Shown piece by piece: positions 23,471-32,237 of a stretch of DNA of 64,000 bases; within the stretch, counting starts at the first letter, position 1, and each line of letters starts with the position of its first letter. Origin of the DNA: Polyangium sp. 15x6 (GTDB lineage: Bacteria > Myxococcota_A > Polyangia > Polyangiales > Polyangiaceae); NCBI RefSeq assembly GCF_029960785.1, contig NZ_JASBQE010000001.1, positions 124,001-188,000 of the forward strand. Direction: 5' to 3'. The notes beneath the pieces are model-generated. The model ran no database searches, was not told where the DNA came from, and worked only from the letters and a program-made list of their open reading frames with translations. Position numbers and translations under genes: made by a program.

Positions 23471-25423
23471 TCACTTCGGCGAGTCGATCACCGCCACCGT
23501 CCACTGCGGGCTCACGTATTGCGCCGTGATGCTCTGACCCGGGATCCAGAACGCCGGCTGGCTCGGATCCTCCGTCCCCGCCGCGAGTTTTTCCCGATCC
23601 AGCGCGGTGATCCAGAGCTGCTTGCATTGCTTCTGCCCCTGCACGAGCGAGCACGTGCTGTTCTGCGGCGTCAGCTTGTGCCCGTAGGGCCGCTCCGACG
23701 CATAGGCCAACCAAACCCATTTCTTGCCGACCGTCGGCGCCCATTGCGACCACGTGCTGCTCCAGACCTGGTCCGGGCCGTTCGACGCGCCCCGCTTCAG
23801 CTCGAGCACGGTCTTGTCGCTCCGCCGCACGAGCGCGATGCGGCCCGACAGGTTGATCAGCGATTGTTGCGTCTTGATCGACCACCACCCGTTCGCCCGC
23901 GTGAACGAGACGACCGACCCGTCGGGCGAGATGCTCGGCAGCACGTTGTTCTCGCCCGTATCCGGGTTCGTCCCCGCGGCGGGGGGCGCGGCCACGAGCA
24001 CCTCCGGCGTGCCGAACTGGAACGAGCCGTCGGCCATGTATTGCACGGACATCTGGACGATCGAGCCGAGCACCGTGTCGTCGCCGAGGAGGCGCACGTA
24101 ATTCGAGTTGCTGTCGTACGCCGTGAACACCACGAAATCGCCGCCCGGCGACCAGTCCGGCATCAGCGTCGCGTGTCCGACGGCGGTCGGGAGCTCTCCG
24201 ATGGCCTCGGCGAGGTTGTTCGGAATCGGCTCGTTCGTGTCCGGATCGACGAGCAAGAGCCGCACCGTGCCCGGCGTGTTTTGCGGGACGTTGTCCGGCG
24301 CCGTGAAGAGCATCGCGGGCCGCGTCTTTTCTTCGAGCGGGTTGAACGCGGCGTACGTCCCGCGGACGGCGGGGCTCGGCGAGATCGTCGATGCATAAAG
24401 CTTCTGGGCCTCGTCGTAGGCGAGCGCGCCGAAGTTGAAATTGCCGCCGTCGAAGCTGTACGCGAAGCGCTTGCCGTCGCGCGAGATGCGGTGGCAGCCG
24501 GAGCAGGGCTGACCGGGCGAGAGCGCGGGGCTGTTCGTCGGCAGCGGGACGTCCGTGCCCTTGATGATGTCGAGCACGCGGAAGCTGCCCGTCGACGATT
24601 GCCACACGTAAATCGCGCTCTCGTCGATCCCATCGGAGGCGACCGTGAGCGAGCGCGGGCTGCCGGCGCGGACCATGCCATTCGATCCGAGCCCGTCGAC
24701 CGCGAGGCTCACCGCGACGTCCGGGCTCGACTGTGCGATCTTCGTCCAGACGTCGGCGGGGAAGGCGAGCTCGCGTCCGGTCGTGTAAAGCGTGAGGTCG
24801 AGGATGTCGGGGCTCGTGACACGGACGCGATACACGCTGCTATCGCCGCCCGGCGCCCATTGCGCCTCGATCGGCGGCAGGTTCGCCGGCAGCACGACGC
24901 CGTCCTCGGGGTATTCGAGGGCCGGCGCATTCGCGGGATCCGGATCGGCCGCGGCGGCGTCGAACGCGGCCTTCGTCGAGGGATCCGTGCCCGGGAGGAA
25001 GACGTCGCCGCGGAGCGTCAGCGTGAGCGACGCCTCGGCTGTCACGCCGTCGTACGTCGCGAAGACCTTCGATTTGCCGCCGAGCCCTTTGACTGAAACG
25101 TTGCCGCCCACGACGTCCGCGAGCGCGGGGTTTCCCACGAACCATTCGACCTCGCTCGTGACATCGACCTCGGGCTCGCCTTCACGCTTCGCATAAGCGC
25201 GGTGCGGGATGGCGGGGGCCGTGCCCGAGAGATCGAGCGTGACGGTGGTCGCGGGTGGATCGATGCGGAGCGACACGGCCGCGGGCGCGTCCGGGCCCGC
25301 GTCTTCGTTCGCGCCGCCGGGCCCGGTGCCGGTGCCCTGCGTATCGGAGCAAGCAGAGGCGGCCGCGCCGAGGACGGCGAGGCCGAGGGCGAAGAGGAAA
25401 AAGTGCCTTTGGCGAGGTCGCAT
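23471..25423 (-). CDS. TolB-like beta-propeller lipoprotein with a heme-type CxxCH
   Basis: A 650-aa lipoprotein. The start is ATG 25423, giving MRPRQRHFFLFALGLAVLGAAASAC with lipobox ASAC. After an Asp/Gly/Pro linker comes an Ig-like segment (SLRIDPPATTVTLDLSGTAP). The centre has SPGQPCSGCHRISRDGKRFAYS, where CSGCH is a c-type heme attachment motif joined to a PD40/TolB-like propeller blade. Further blades include LMPDWSPGGDFVVFTAY and VLPSISPDGSVVSFTRANG. The protein probably sits in the outer membrane facing the periplasm or surface. A heme in a PD40 blade suggests redox sensing or electron transfer, but only one CxxCH is seen. Confidence 0.82.
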   Translation of the reverse strand: MRPRQRHFFLFALGLAVLGAAASACSDTQGTGTGPGGANEDAGPDAPAAVSLRIDPPATTVTLDLSGTAPAIPHRAYAKREGEPEVDVTSEVEWFVGNPALADVVGGNVSVKGLGGKSKVFATYDGVTAEASLTLTLRGDVFLPGTDPSTKAAFDAAAADPDPANAPALEYPEDGVVLPANLPPIEAQWAPGGDSSVYRVRVTSPDILDLTLYTTGRELAFPADVWTKIAQSSPDVAVSLAVDGLGSNGMVRAGSPRSLTVASDGIDESAIYVWQSSTGSFRVLDIIKGTDVPLPTNSPALSPGQPCSGCHRISRDGKRFAYSFDGGNFNFGALAYDEAQKLYASTISPSPAVRGTYAAFNPLEEKTRPAMLFTAPDNVPQNTPGTVRLLLVDPDTNEPIPNNLAEAIGELPTAVGHATLMPDWSPGGDFVVFTAYDSNSNYVRLLGDDTVLGSIVQMSVQYMADGSFQFGTPEVLVAAPPAAGTNPDTGENNVLPSISPDGSVVSFTRANGWWSIKTQQSLINLSGRIALVRRSDKTVLELKRGASNGPDQVWSSTWSQWAPTVGKKWVWLAYASERPYGHKLTPQNSTCSLVQGQKQCKQLWITALDREKLAAGTEDPSQPAFWIPGQSITAQYVSPQWTVAVIDSPK

Positions 25424-25537
25424 GCTGCGAGGATACACGAGATCCGAGGGCGCGCGGCGGCTCGTCGCAACCTTCTTGGCCCAACCGCGGAGCACGTGCC
25501 ACTCACCTCGGACCCTGTCACAGCGGAAGGAAGATCC

Positions 25538-26260
25538 TTGATTCGACCCATCGCCGTCCTCGTCGCAGGCATGCTCCTTTCGAGGCCGGGGATGCCGAAG
25601 GACGAGGCGAATCGTTATGCCCGGGTCCTCGCCGAGGTCGCGGCGGCGCGTGGCTTCGATCCGCTCATCGCCGTGGCCATCGTGCATTTCGAGACGCAGT
25701 GGCGCCCCACGCTCGTCTCGGCCGACGGAGAGGATCATGGCCTCGGACAGGTGCGCGCCCGGTTCGCAGGCGCCTGCCGCGACGACGCGGATCCCGTGAA
25801 CGCGCCGAGCGAGGCTTGTCAGCGCGTGAAGGATTCGCTGCTCGACGGCGCGACGAACCTCCGGCGCATGGGCGCGATCATCGCGGCCAACATGGAATTC
25901 TGCAAGGTGAGGACCGGCAGCACGAAGGCCGAGCGCTGGCTCTCGGGCTATCAGGGGTACGGCGATCCCGAGCGCGGCCGATTCTGCGAGCCGGGCCCGA
26001 AGACGCGTATCGTGCTCGATTACTACAAGGAGCTCGTCGCGAAGCTCGCGCCGCCCCCGAAGCCCGCGCCGAAGCCGAAGGCCACGCGCCCACCGCCGCC
26101 GGACCACGGCGCGGAGCCCACGCGCGCGGCGCCGCCGACGAGCCCGGATCGAGGCGCGAAGACGCAGGCGGCGAAGAAACTCGAGACGACGAAGAAAGCG
26201 CCACGCGCGAAGGCCAGCAAGGCGCACGCGACGCGACCCTCGCAAAGGAAGACACGATGA
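25538..26260 (+). CDS. SLT-type lytic transglycosylase-like protein
   Basis: A 240-aa protein starting at TTG, chosen because AAGGAAG lies just upstream and earlier frames overlap the divergent lipoprotein. A short hydrophobic start (LIRPIAVLVAGMLLS) may be a weak export signal. The SLT-like domain spans about residues 20-150: YARVLAEVAAARGFDPLIAVAIVHFETQWRPTLVSADGEDHGLGQVR, with Glu in HFETQ as likely catalytic acid and GLGQVR matching the GLMQI-type motif, then LSGYQGYGD. The tail is a Pro/Lys/Ala-rich basic linker, perhaps for wall contact. It would cleave peptidoglycan glycan strands. Its stop overlaps the enoyl-CoA hydratase start. Confidence 0.75.
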   Translation: MIRPIAVLVAGMLLSRPGMPKDEANRYARVLAEVAAARGFDPLIAVAIVHFETQWRPTLVSADGEDHGLGQVRARFAGACRDDADPVNAPSEACQRVKDSLLDGATNLRRMGAIIAANMEFCKVRTGSTKAERWLSGYQGYGDPERGRFCEPGPKTRIVLDYYKELVAKLAPPPKPAPKPKATRPPPPDHGAEPTRAAPPTSPDRGAKTQAAKKLETTKKAPRAKASKAHATRPSQRKTR

Positions 26261-26964
26261 CCGAGATCATCAAGCTGTCGGGACCCGGGAAAAACGCGCT
26301 TTCGAGCGCCATGATGCGCCACGTCCTCGAAGGGCTCGACAAGGCCGCCGGCGCGCCCGTCCTGCTCACGGGGGAGGGCGACGCACTCTCCGCGGGGCTC
26401 GACTTGAAGGAGGTCCTGATGCTCGATCCCGGCGGCATGGTCGCATTCCTGCGCCTGCTCGAGCATTGCATGACGACCCTTTATCTTTATCCGGGACCGA
26501 CGATCGCCGTCCTCAACGGGCACGCCATCGCCGGCGGCTCGGTGCTCGCCGCTTGTTGCGACGTTCGTATCGCCACGAGCAAGCCCACGGCGAAGATCGG
26601 CCTCAACGAGACCGCGCTCGGGCTTCGTTTTCCGCCGCGGATCCTGGCGATTCTGAGGCGTCGTCTCCCGCCCCAGCACATCGACGAAATCCTCCTCGGC
26701 GCGGGCCTCTTCAATCCCGAAAACGCCCTGCGTCTCGGCCTCGTCGACGAGGTGGCCGACGACCCGTACGAGGTCGGGCTAAAGCGTCTCGCGGAGCTCG
26801 CGAAGCACCCCGCGGCGGTTTATACGCAGACCAAGCAGGATCTGCGGGGAACGGCGGACAGCCTGTATCCCGAGGCCGATCACCCTCGCGCCATCGATGG
26901 GATGCTCACCTCCTGGGATCCCGCCATCGTGCATTCGAAGATCATGGCCGCCCTCAAGCGCTGA
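26257..26964 (+). CDS. Enoyl-CoA hydratase/isomerase family protein
   Basis: A 235-aa crotonase-fold protein. The ATG overlaps the stop of the transglycosylase gene (ATGA) with AAGGAAG upstream. Motifs: VLLTGEGDALSAGLDLKE (first oxyanion-hole strand, like the GxGxxFSAGxDL consensus), LNGHAIAGGSVLAACCDVRIAT (second oxyanion-hole loop) and IGLNETALGLRFP (the Glu-bearing loop). It hydrates, isomerises or otherwise processes acyl-CoA thioesters in the cytoplasm. The reaction is not fixed, as the family includes many variants. Coupling to a wall hydrolase gene is unexpected for a fatty-acid enzyme. Confidence 0.88.
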   Translation: MTEIIKLSGPGKNALSSAMMRHVLEGLDKAAGAPVLLTGEGDALSAGLDLKEVLMLDPGGMVAFLRLLEHCMTTLYLYPGPTIAVLNGHAIAGGSVLAACCDVRIATSKPTAKIGLNETALGLRFPPRILAILRRRLPPQHIDEILLGAGLFNPENALRLGLVDEVADDPYEVGLKRLAELAKHPAAVYTQTKQDLRGTADSLYPEADHPRAIDGMLTSWDPAIVHSKIMAALKR

Positions 26965-26973
26965 ACGCGCTTC

Positions 26974-27351
26974 TCAAGGCGAGAGCCCGCCTGCCGACGT
27001 CGCTTCGATCGAATCGGCGAGCGGGCACTTCTCGATCCCGATCTCCTTCGCCTTCGCGCGGATCATCTGCGCCTGCTCCTCGGGGCCCTTCACGCTGACC
27101 AGCGTACGAAACTCGATTCCATCGGGATTCTCGATGTGATCGGCGAGCCACGCCGTCCGTTGCTGCCCGATCGCGAGTGGATCCTCCTCCGCGGTGAGGC
27201 CGGCGCGCTGGTCGACCTCGCACATGAGCTTCACGGCGTCGGCGAAGGTTTGCCCGGTTTGCGTCGCCGCGGCGGGCTCCGGGGCTCGCGAGGCGCCGCA
27301 GCCCACGGCGAGGAAGAGCGAGAACGAGGCGAGGAGCAGGGAACGTCGCAT
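26974..27351 (-). CDS. Small lipoprotein, function unknown
   Basis: A 125-aa lipoprotein with MRRSLLLASFSLFLAVGC and lipobox AVGC. The mature domain (TFADAVKLMCEVDQRAGLTAEEDPLAIGQQRTAWLADHIENPDGIEFRTLVSVKGPEEQAQMIRAKAKEIGIEKCPLADS) has two Cys (in LMCEV and EKCPL) placed to form a disulphide and is mainly helical. It looks like a conserved compact domain, but I do not recognise it. It ends nine bases from the convergent enoyl-CoA hydratase gene. Confidence 0.75.
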   Translation of the reverse strand: MRRSLLLASFSLFLAVGCGASRAPEPAAATQTGQTFADAVKLMCEVDQRAGLTAEEDPLAIGQQRTAWLADHIENPDGIEFRTLVSVKGPEEQAQMIRAKAKEIGIEKCPLADSIEATSAGGLSP

Positions 27352-27387
27352 GCCGCATGGACACGGAAGGCCCTCGGGCTTTGGGTC

Positions 27388-28539
27388 TCAGATCGCGGGC
27401 ATCGCCGCGGGGACGGACGCCGGGCGGACGGTCTTCTCCGGCTCCGCGCGCGTGACGCCGCGACGCATCGACGTCTTTCCGACCGCGATGTCGACCATCT
27501 TCTTCACCCGCGAAAAGACGCTCTCTTGCACGTAGGGGATTCCGTACTTCTCGCAGAGCGCTTTCACCTTCGGCTGCACCTCTTGGTATTTGAGCATCGG
27601 GATGTCCGGGAAGAGGTGGTGCTCGATCTGGTAATTGAGCCAGAGGTGCGCAGAATCGACGAGGTCGCCGCCCGTCTTGAAATTCGTCGAGCCGATCACC
27701 TGCCGCACGAAAAACTCCGCGCGCGAGGCCGGGCGATCGTCGAAGCGGTAGAGGTCGTCACCCGTGTGGTTCGGAACGATGACGCAGAACGTGTGCACGT
27801 TCGTGACCACCTCGGCCATCAGCGAATTGCAGAACGCGCTGAAGACGCCCCAGGGGCCGAGCGGGAGATAACAGAGCGGCATGACCCCGAAATGGACCGC
27901 CGCATAGGGCAGATAACATTTGAGCCAGAGTTCCCGCGTCTCGCCCTCTTTCGACGGGTCCTTGCCATCCCGCTCGGCGTGGCGCGCGCGATACACCTCC
28001 AGCGTGCTCGGCGCATAATACGAGGCGCGCCAGGTGAGCGCGAGGAGCCCCAGGAGCCCGTAACGCACCGGCATGGAATGTTCGCGCAGCCCCTCGGTGT
28101 TGCGCTCGACGAGATCTCGATCGTCGAGCTCGCCCGTGTAGGAGTGGTGCAGGACGTTGTGCTCGTAAATCCACGCCTCCGGTAAAATCCAATCGCACCA
28201 GTCAAGAAACCGCCGCTTTCCGCGCGCGAAGACCTTGCTCGTGTACCGCGCGGGCACGCCTGGCACCTTGTCGTAACCGCGATGACCAATGTGATGCATG
28301 AGGATCCATCGCGTCGATCGGCCGAGGCCGAGGAGCAATGCGCTCGCGGGGTTCGGCGCGAGGCCCGCGGTGAGCAAACCGAGCGCGGTGCACGTGCGCC
28401 CCCAGCGTTCGAGCTTGTAGAGGTGCCGCAGATCGTCCTCTCCGAGCGCGTCGTCGATCTCGCGTCGCAAGGCCTTGATGTCCGCGTGGAATGCTTCGAG
28501 GTCGATCTTGGAGAGGTCGAAAGGAAGGGGCTTTTGCAT
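27388..28539 (-). CDS. Membrane fatty acid desaturase
   Basis: A 383-aa di-iron membrane desaturase. The three His clusters are present: HHIGHRGYD (residues 82-90), [12 protein letters not shown] (127-138) and [13 protein letters not shown] near residue 315. Between them are hydrophobic stretches that would form the membrane helices ([33 protein letters not shown]). The third box with Q-x-x-HH is the form seen in front-end and omega-type desaturases. It inserts double bonds into acyl chains at the membrane, using oxygen and an electron donor. The position specificity cannot be told from the sequence. It is a single gene with no redox partner beside it. Confidence 0.9.
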   Translation of the reverse strand: MQKPLPFDLSKIDLEAFHADIKALRREIDDALGEDDLRHLYKLERWGRTCTALGLLTAGLAPNPASALLLGLGRSTRWILMHHIGHRGYDKVPGVPARYTSKVFARGKRRFLDWCDWILPEAWIYEHNVLHHSYTGELDDRDLVERNTEGLREHSMPVRYGLLGLLALTWRASYYAPSTLEVYRARHAERDGKDPSKEGETRELWLKCYLPYAAVHFGVMPLCYLPLGPWGVFSAFCNSLMAEVVTNVHTFCVIVPNHTGDDLYRFDDRPASRAEFFVRQVIGSTNFKTGGDLVDSAHLWLNYQIEHHLFPDIPMLKYQEVQPKVKALCEKYGIPYVQESVFSRVKKMVDIAVGKTSMRRGVTRAEPEKTVRPASVPAAMPAI

Positions 28540-28604
28540 GGCGTCGGGCGACTCGCTCTAGCATCCTTCCCTCCGGACGGAAAGCGCCGTAAACTCGCGC
28601 GGCC

Positions 28605-29252
28605 ATGAAGCGGAGAGGCGTGCTGAAGGTCGGCGTGGCACTCGCGGTGACCCCACTTTCTTTCTCACGCGAAGCGCACGCCTGTGACGGGCACGGCAAC
28701 TGGGAGACGCCTCCGCCGGGGAAGGCGCCGGAGAAAACGGCCGTCTGCGAGCGGCTCGTCGCGCGGATCGGGCGAAACCACGGGCACGCGTTCACGATCG
28801 CCATCGCCGACGTGCTCGCGGGTGTCGACAAAACGTTCGACCTCACGGGGACGTCCGGCCACCGGCACACGATCACGCTCACGGCCGCCGATTTCAAGAA
28901 GATCGGCGCAAGGCAAATCGTGCGCCTCGCATCGAGTCGAGAGGGCGGACACATCCACAGGCTCTTGCTCGAATGCGCGCCGGCGGTCGACCCGCCCGAG
29001 CGCGTGAGTGCCTGCGAGATCGAGGTCGCCGGCAAGGACGAGCACGAGTTCGTCATTCCGGACGCGCACGTCCAGGCGAAGGTCGAGCGGACCTACGACA
29101 TCCAGGGCCTCGCGGGGCACGAGCATTCGGTGACGGTCACCGCGGCCGATTTCGAGGATCTGCTCCGCGGCAAGCAGGTGAAGATTCCGAGCTCTCGGGG
29201 GAGCGACGGGCATAACCACCTCGTGTTCATCCGCTACCCCCGGAAGGCTTGA
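28605..29252 (+). CDS. Exported His-rich protein with an internal duplication
   Basis: A 215-aa exported protein. The signal peptide (MKRRGVLKVGVALAVTPLSFSREAHA) has a twin-Arg-like start. The mature part is two homologous copies of about 85 residues. Copy 1: RNHGHAFTIAIADVLAG, TFDLTGTSGHRHTITLTAADF and SSREGGHIHRLLLEC. Copy 2: KDEHEFVIPDAHVQAK, TYDIQGLAGHEHSVTVTAADF and SSRGSDGHNHLVFIRY. Each copy has three conserved HxH or xHxH pairs, a layout suited to metal binding. I do not know a named family for it. A role in copper, zinc or iron handling is a guess. Confidence 0.75.
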   Translation: MKRRGVLKVGVALAVTPLSFSREAHACDGHGNWETPPPGKAPEKTAVCERLVARIGRNHGHAFTIAIADVLAGVDKTFDLTGTSGHRHTITLTAADFKKIGARQIVRLASSREGGHIHRLLLECAPAVDPPERVSACEIEVAGKDEHEFVIPDAHVQAKVERTYDIQGLAGHEHSVTVTAADFEDLLRGKQVKIPSSRGSDGHNHLVFIRYPRKA

Positions 29253-29343
29253 GATCCCGGGACGAACGGGGTGCCCGCGGGGGCGCCTTATCCAGGTAGG
29301 GCAGGAATAGGAAGGGCCGGGGCGGGCGTACAGGGCCTCCGCC

Positions 29344-31317
29344 ATGTCGCCTCGCTCCCGCCTCGCATGGATCGCCGCTCTGGTGGCCGCGTTCGCCGGC
29401 GCGTGCACGAGCGCCCCGCGCGCCGCCGCGCCGAAGCCCCCACGAGCGTCTGCTGCACATGGGGCACGCGCCCTCGGGGCGGCAGCGACGTCTCCCGCGC
29501 AGAGCGACACCAGGCCATTGCCAAACCCCTGCGCGCGGCGCCATTCCGATGCCGTCGCCCTCCCTGAATCGCCCGTTCGTCAAAGCAGTACCATTGCCCT
29601 CGCCCGGCTGGCCGATCGAACGATCGCCTACGTCGCCGACGCCGATCGCCGCGCTCTTCACACGGTAGACGTCGACAGCCGGGCCGTCCTCGCGACGACG
29701 CCCCTCGGCGGCGCGCCTTCACAGCTCGTCGTTCTCGCGGATGGAAGGGTCGTCGTCTCGCTGCGTGACGCCAATCGCATCACCCTTCTCGAACCCGCGC
29801 CCGCGCCCGAACAAGGGCTCGCGCCCCTTTGCGAAGCCCGAACGCCGAGCGAACCGATCGGCCTCTTCGTCACGCCGAACGAATCCACCCTCTTCGTGAC
29901 GAGCGGCTGGGGCCACGCGCTCACCGCATTCGCGGGCGACACCCTCGAACCGCGCTACGCCGTGGCTTTGCCGCGCGAGCCCCGCGCCGTCTACGTCGAG
30001 CCCTCGGGCCGCCGCGCCTTCGTCTCCCACGCCGTCGGCGACCAGATCTCGATCGTCGACCTCGAAGATCCGCTCCACGCCCGTAGGTCCGTCGATCTAC
30101 GTCGGCACAACGGGGAAAACTCCTCTCGCCACACGGGTCAAGGATTCGTCCTGTCCGCGCTCGTCGGGACGAACCCCGAGCACGTGACGCGATTGCTCGC
30201 CCCGATGGTAAGCGTCGACCAGGATGCGGGCAGCATCTCCACCGAGACGTACGGCTCGCGATTCCTCGCCGCCGCGCCGCTCGTCGCCGTCGTCGATACC
30301 ACGAGCGAATCTTTGCTCGGTCGGCACCTCTCGGTCCTCGGCGGCCTCGAACGCGCCGGTGGCCCCGAAAAGGCCTGCACCCTGCCGCGCGCCGCCGCGC
30401 TCGCCGGCGATCGCCTCCTCCTCGGCTGCCTCGGCGTCGACGCCGTCCTCGAGCTCGACGCCCGCGCGCGCGACCCCATGCATTTCGAGCGTCGTCGATT
30501 TCGCGTCCCCGCCGGACCCATGGGCATCGCGGCCGAGCCCGGCCGCGAGCGCGCCGTCGTGTGGTCCCAGTTCGCCGCCACGGTGAGCGTGCTCGACCTG
30601 CACGAAGGCGCCGCCACCAAGCCCGCTGCGGAGATCGTCGTCTCGAAGGAATTGCCTCCCGGCCTCGGGTCCGTCGAGGCGCGCGGGCGCATCCTGTTTC
30701 ACGCGACGAACGACCCGCGCATCTCGGGCGACGGCCGCGCCTGCGCGAGCTGCCATATCGATGGGCGCGAGGACGGCATCACCTGGCAGACGCCCGAGGG
30801 GCGGCACCAGACGATCATGCTCGCGGGCCGCATGAACGAGGGCGCGCCTTTTGGCTGGCGCGGCGAGACCATCGCGCTCCGCCACCACGTCGGCCGCACG
30901 ATGAAGCGCCTCGCGGGGCGCGGCGTCTTCAGTGGCGCCGATTTCGCCGACCTCGACGCGCTCATTGCTTACTTGAAGGTGATGCCCGCGCCCGTGCGCG
31001 TCGAGCCCGACGAGGCGCGGCGCGTGCTCGTCGCCCGCGGACGCGAGCTCTTCGACGATCCGCGACAGGGCTGCGCCACCTGCCATCCGGGCGGCGGCAC
31101 CGACCGCTCGGCGTACGACGTCGCGCGCTCGCCGTACCACATCCCCTTCGATACGCCCTCCCTCCGGTTCGTCGGGGGAACGGCGCCTTATTTTCACGAC
31201 GGTCGTTATGCCACGCTCGGCGATCTTTTGCGGGGCGTGGACGGCACCATGGGCCACACCGGCTCTCTCTCCGACGACGAGCTCCGTGCGCTCGAGGCGT
31301 ACCTGGAGGATCTGTGA
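29344..31317 (+). CDS. Di-heme cytochrome c peroxidase-like lipoprotein with beta-propeller
   Basis: A 657-aa lipoprotein: MSPRSRLAWIAALVAAFAGAC with lipobox AGAC. Residues about 75-430 form a YVTN/lactonase-like propeller (IAYVADADRRALHTVDVDSRAVLATTPLGG, repeated blades). The C-terminal 230 residues carry two c-type heme motifs, CASCHI and CATCHP, and MauG/CcpA-like features (SYHIDGREDGITW-type region, GTAPYFHDGRYATLGDLL, DELRALEAYL). Known relatives reduce hydrogen peroxide or oxidise partner proteins in the periplasm. The propeller fusion is common in myxobacteria and planctomycetes. The stop overlaps the next gene (TGATG), so the pair is coupled. Confidence 0.85.
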   Translation: MSPRSRLAWIAALVAAFAGACTSAPRAAAPKPPRASAAHGARALGAAATSPAQSDTRPLPNPCARRHSDAVALPESPVRQSSTIALARLADRTIAYVADADRRALHTVDVDSRAVLATTPLGGAPSQLVVLADGRVVVSLRDANRITLLEPAPAPEQGLAPLCEARTPSEPIGLFVTPNESTLFVTSGWGHALTAFAGDTLEPRYAVALPREPRAVYVEPSGRRAFVSHAVGDQISIVDLEDPLHARRSVDLRRHNGENSSRHTGQGFVLSALVGTNPEHVTRLLAPMVSVDQDAGSISTETYGSRFLAAAPLVAVVDTTSESLLGRHLSVLGGLERAGGPEKACTLPRAAALAGDRLLLGCLGVDAVLELDARARDPMHFERRRFRVPAGPMGIAAEPGRERAVVWSQFAATVSVLDLHEGAATKPAAEIVVSKELPPGLGSVEARGRILFHATNDPRISGDGRACASCHIDGREDGITWQTPEGRHQTIMLAGRMNEGAPFGWRGETIALRHHVGRTMKRLAGRGVFSGADFADLDALIAYLKVMPAPVRVEPDEARRVLVARGRELFDDPRQGCATCHPGGGTDRSAYDVARSPYHIPFDTPSLRFVGGTAPYFHDGRYATLGDLLRGVDGTMGHTGSLSDDELRALEAYLEDL

Positions 31318-32198
31318 TGAAAACGAGCCATGTTTTTCCGGCCCTCGCCCTCGCGTGTTCGCTCGGCTCGGCCGTGAATCCGGCCAAGGCCGAGGTGCCT
31401 TATCGATTCGAGGAGCTTCGTCTCGCCGAGATTCCGAGCATCGAAGCGGAGCCTGACGTCGCCTGGGTGACCGAGCAGTTCGATACGATCGGCGCACCCA
31501 ACCCGCTGCCCGACAGCGAGCGTTCGCGCCCCGCGGCCGACTGGAGTGGTTTGCCCCGGCCGCGTTTGACCAACGAGCACGGCCATGCTGCCGTCGTGCG
31601 GATCCGGAACCTCTATCACCCCGACAGCCACCAGGCGCATCAGTGGCTCCGTTATCTCCAATCGGACGACGCCTCGCCGATCGCCATGGCGTGCGGGCCC
31701 GACACGGGCGAGCCGCGGGGCGTGGATACGTATTTGCTCGAAGCGTCGCGCCCGGAGGGACCGCGGTACACGGTCGTCGAGGCCTGGCTCGATGGGAAAA
31801 CCTGCAAGGGCCTCGCGCTCCGGCGGTATCAGACAACCGTAAAGCCGCTCGCGGGCGGCCTCGCATATACCTACCGCACGCATTGCGCGCGCTGCTCCCC
31901 CGCGCAGAGCGAAACCCTCCACGTCGTCATCCCCACGGCCATGAGCTCCAGCGCCACCGGCGGATTTCGATACTGGACGTATTTGATGGAGCACCTCGAG
32001 CTCCCTCTTGGCCCCGGCACCTCCGGCAGCTTGCGGGCGCGTATCGAGGAAGGGAGCATCCGCTCGTGGAACCGCGTCGTTCCGCGGGCGCTCCCGGTGG
32101 CCGACGTCGAGCTCCGCATCGAGACGAGCTTCGCCGTGGGCGAGGACGAGCCCACGATCGTCCTGGCCACACGCGCCGTGAACATCCTGCCTTTGTAG
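31317..32198 (+). CDS. Exported hypothetical protein coupled to the cytochrome gene
   Basis: A 293-aa secreted protein with signal peptide MKTSHVFPALALACSLGSAVNPAKA|E. The mature part has no recognised domain; it contains two Cys pairs (ACGPD...KTCKG and THCARCSPAQ), and the predicted fold is mostly beta (AAVVRIRNLYHPDSHQAHQWL, YTVVEAWLDG, ADVELRIETSFAVGEDEPTIVLATR). The ATG overlaps the cytochrome stop (TGATG), and GGAGG lies upstream, so the two are made together. It is likely a partner or substrate of the di-heme protein. Confidence 0.72.
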   Translation: MKTSHVFPALALACSLGSAVNPAKAEVPYRFEELRLAEIPSIEAEPDVAWVTEQFDTIGAPNPLPDSERSRPAADWSGLPRPRLTNEHGHAAVVRIRNLYHPDSHQAHQWLRYLQSDDASPIAMACGPDTGEPRGVDTYLLEASRPEGPRYTVVEAWLDGKTCKGLALRRYQTTVKPLAGGLAYTYRTHCARCSPAQSETLHVVIPTAMSSSATGGFRYWTYLMEHLELPLGPGTSGSLRARIEEGSIRSWNRVVPRALPVADVELRIETSFAVGEDEPTIVLATRAVNILPL

Positions 32199-32237
32199 GC
32201 TTTCGGCGGGTGCGGGGGCCGTGATAGGGTCCGCTTC

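Noticed and set aside
30097..31866. 589-codon minus-strand frame opposite the di-heme gene
   Set aside because: It is antisense to a gene with two CxxCH motifs and a lipobox. The translation has no domain.
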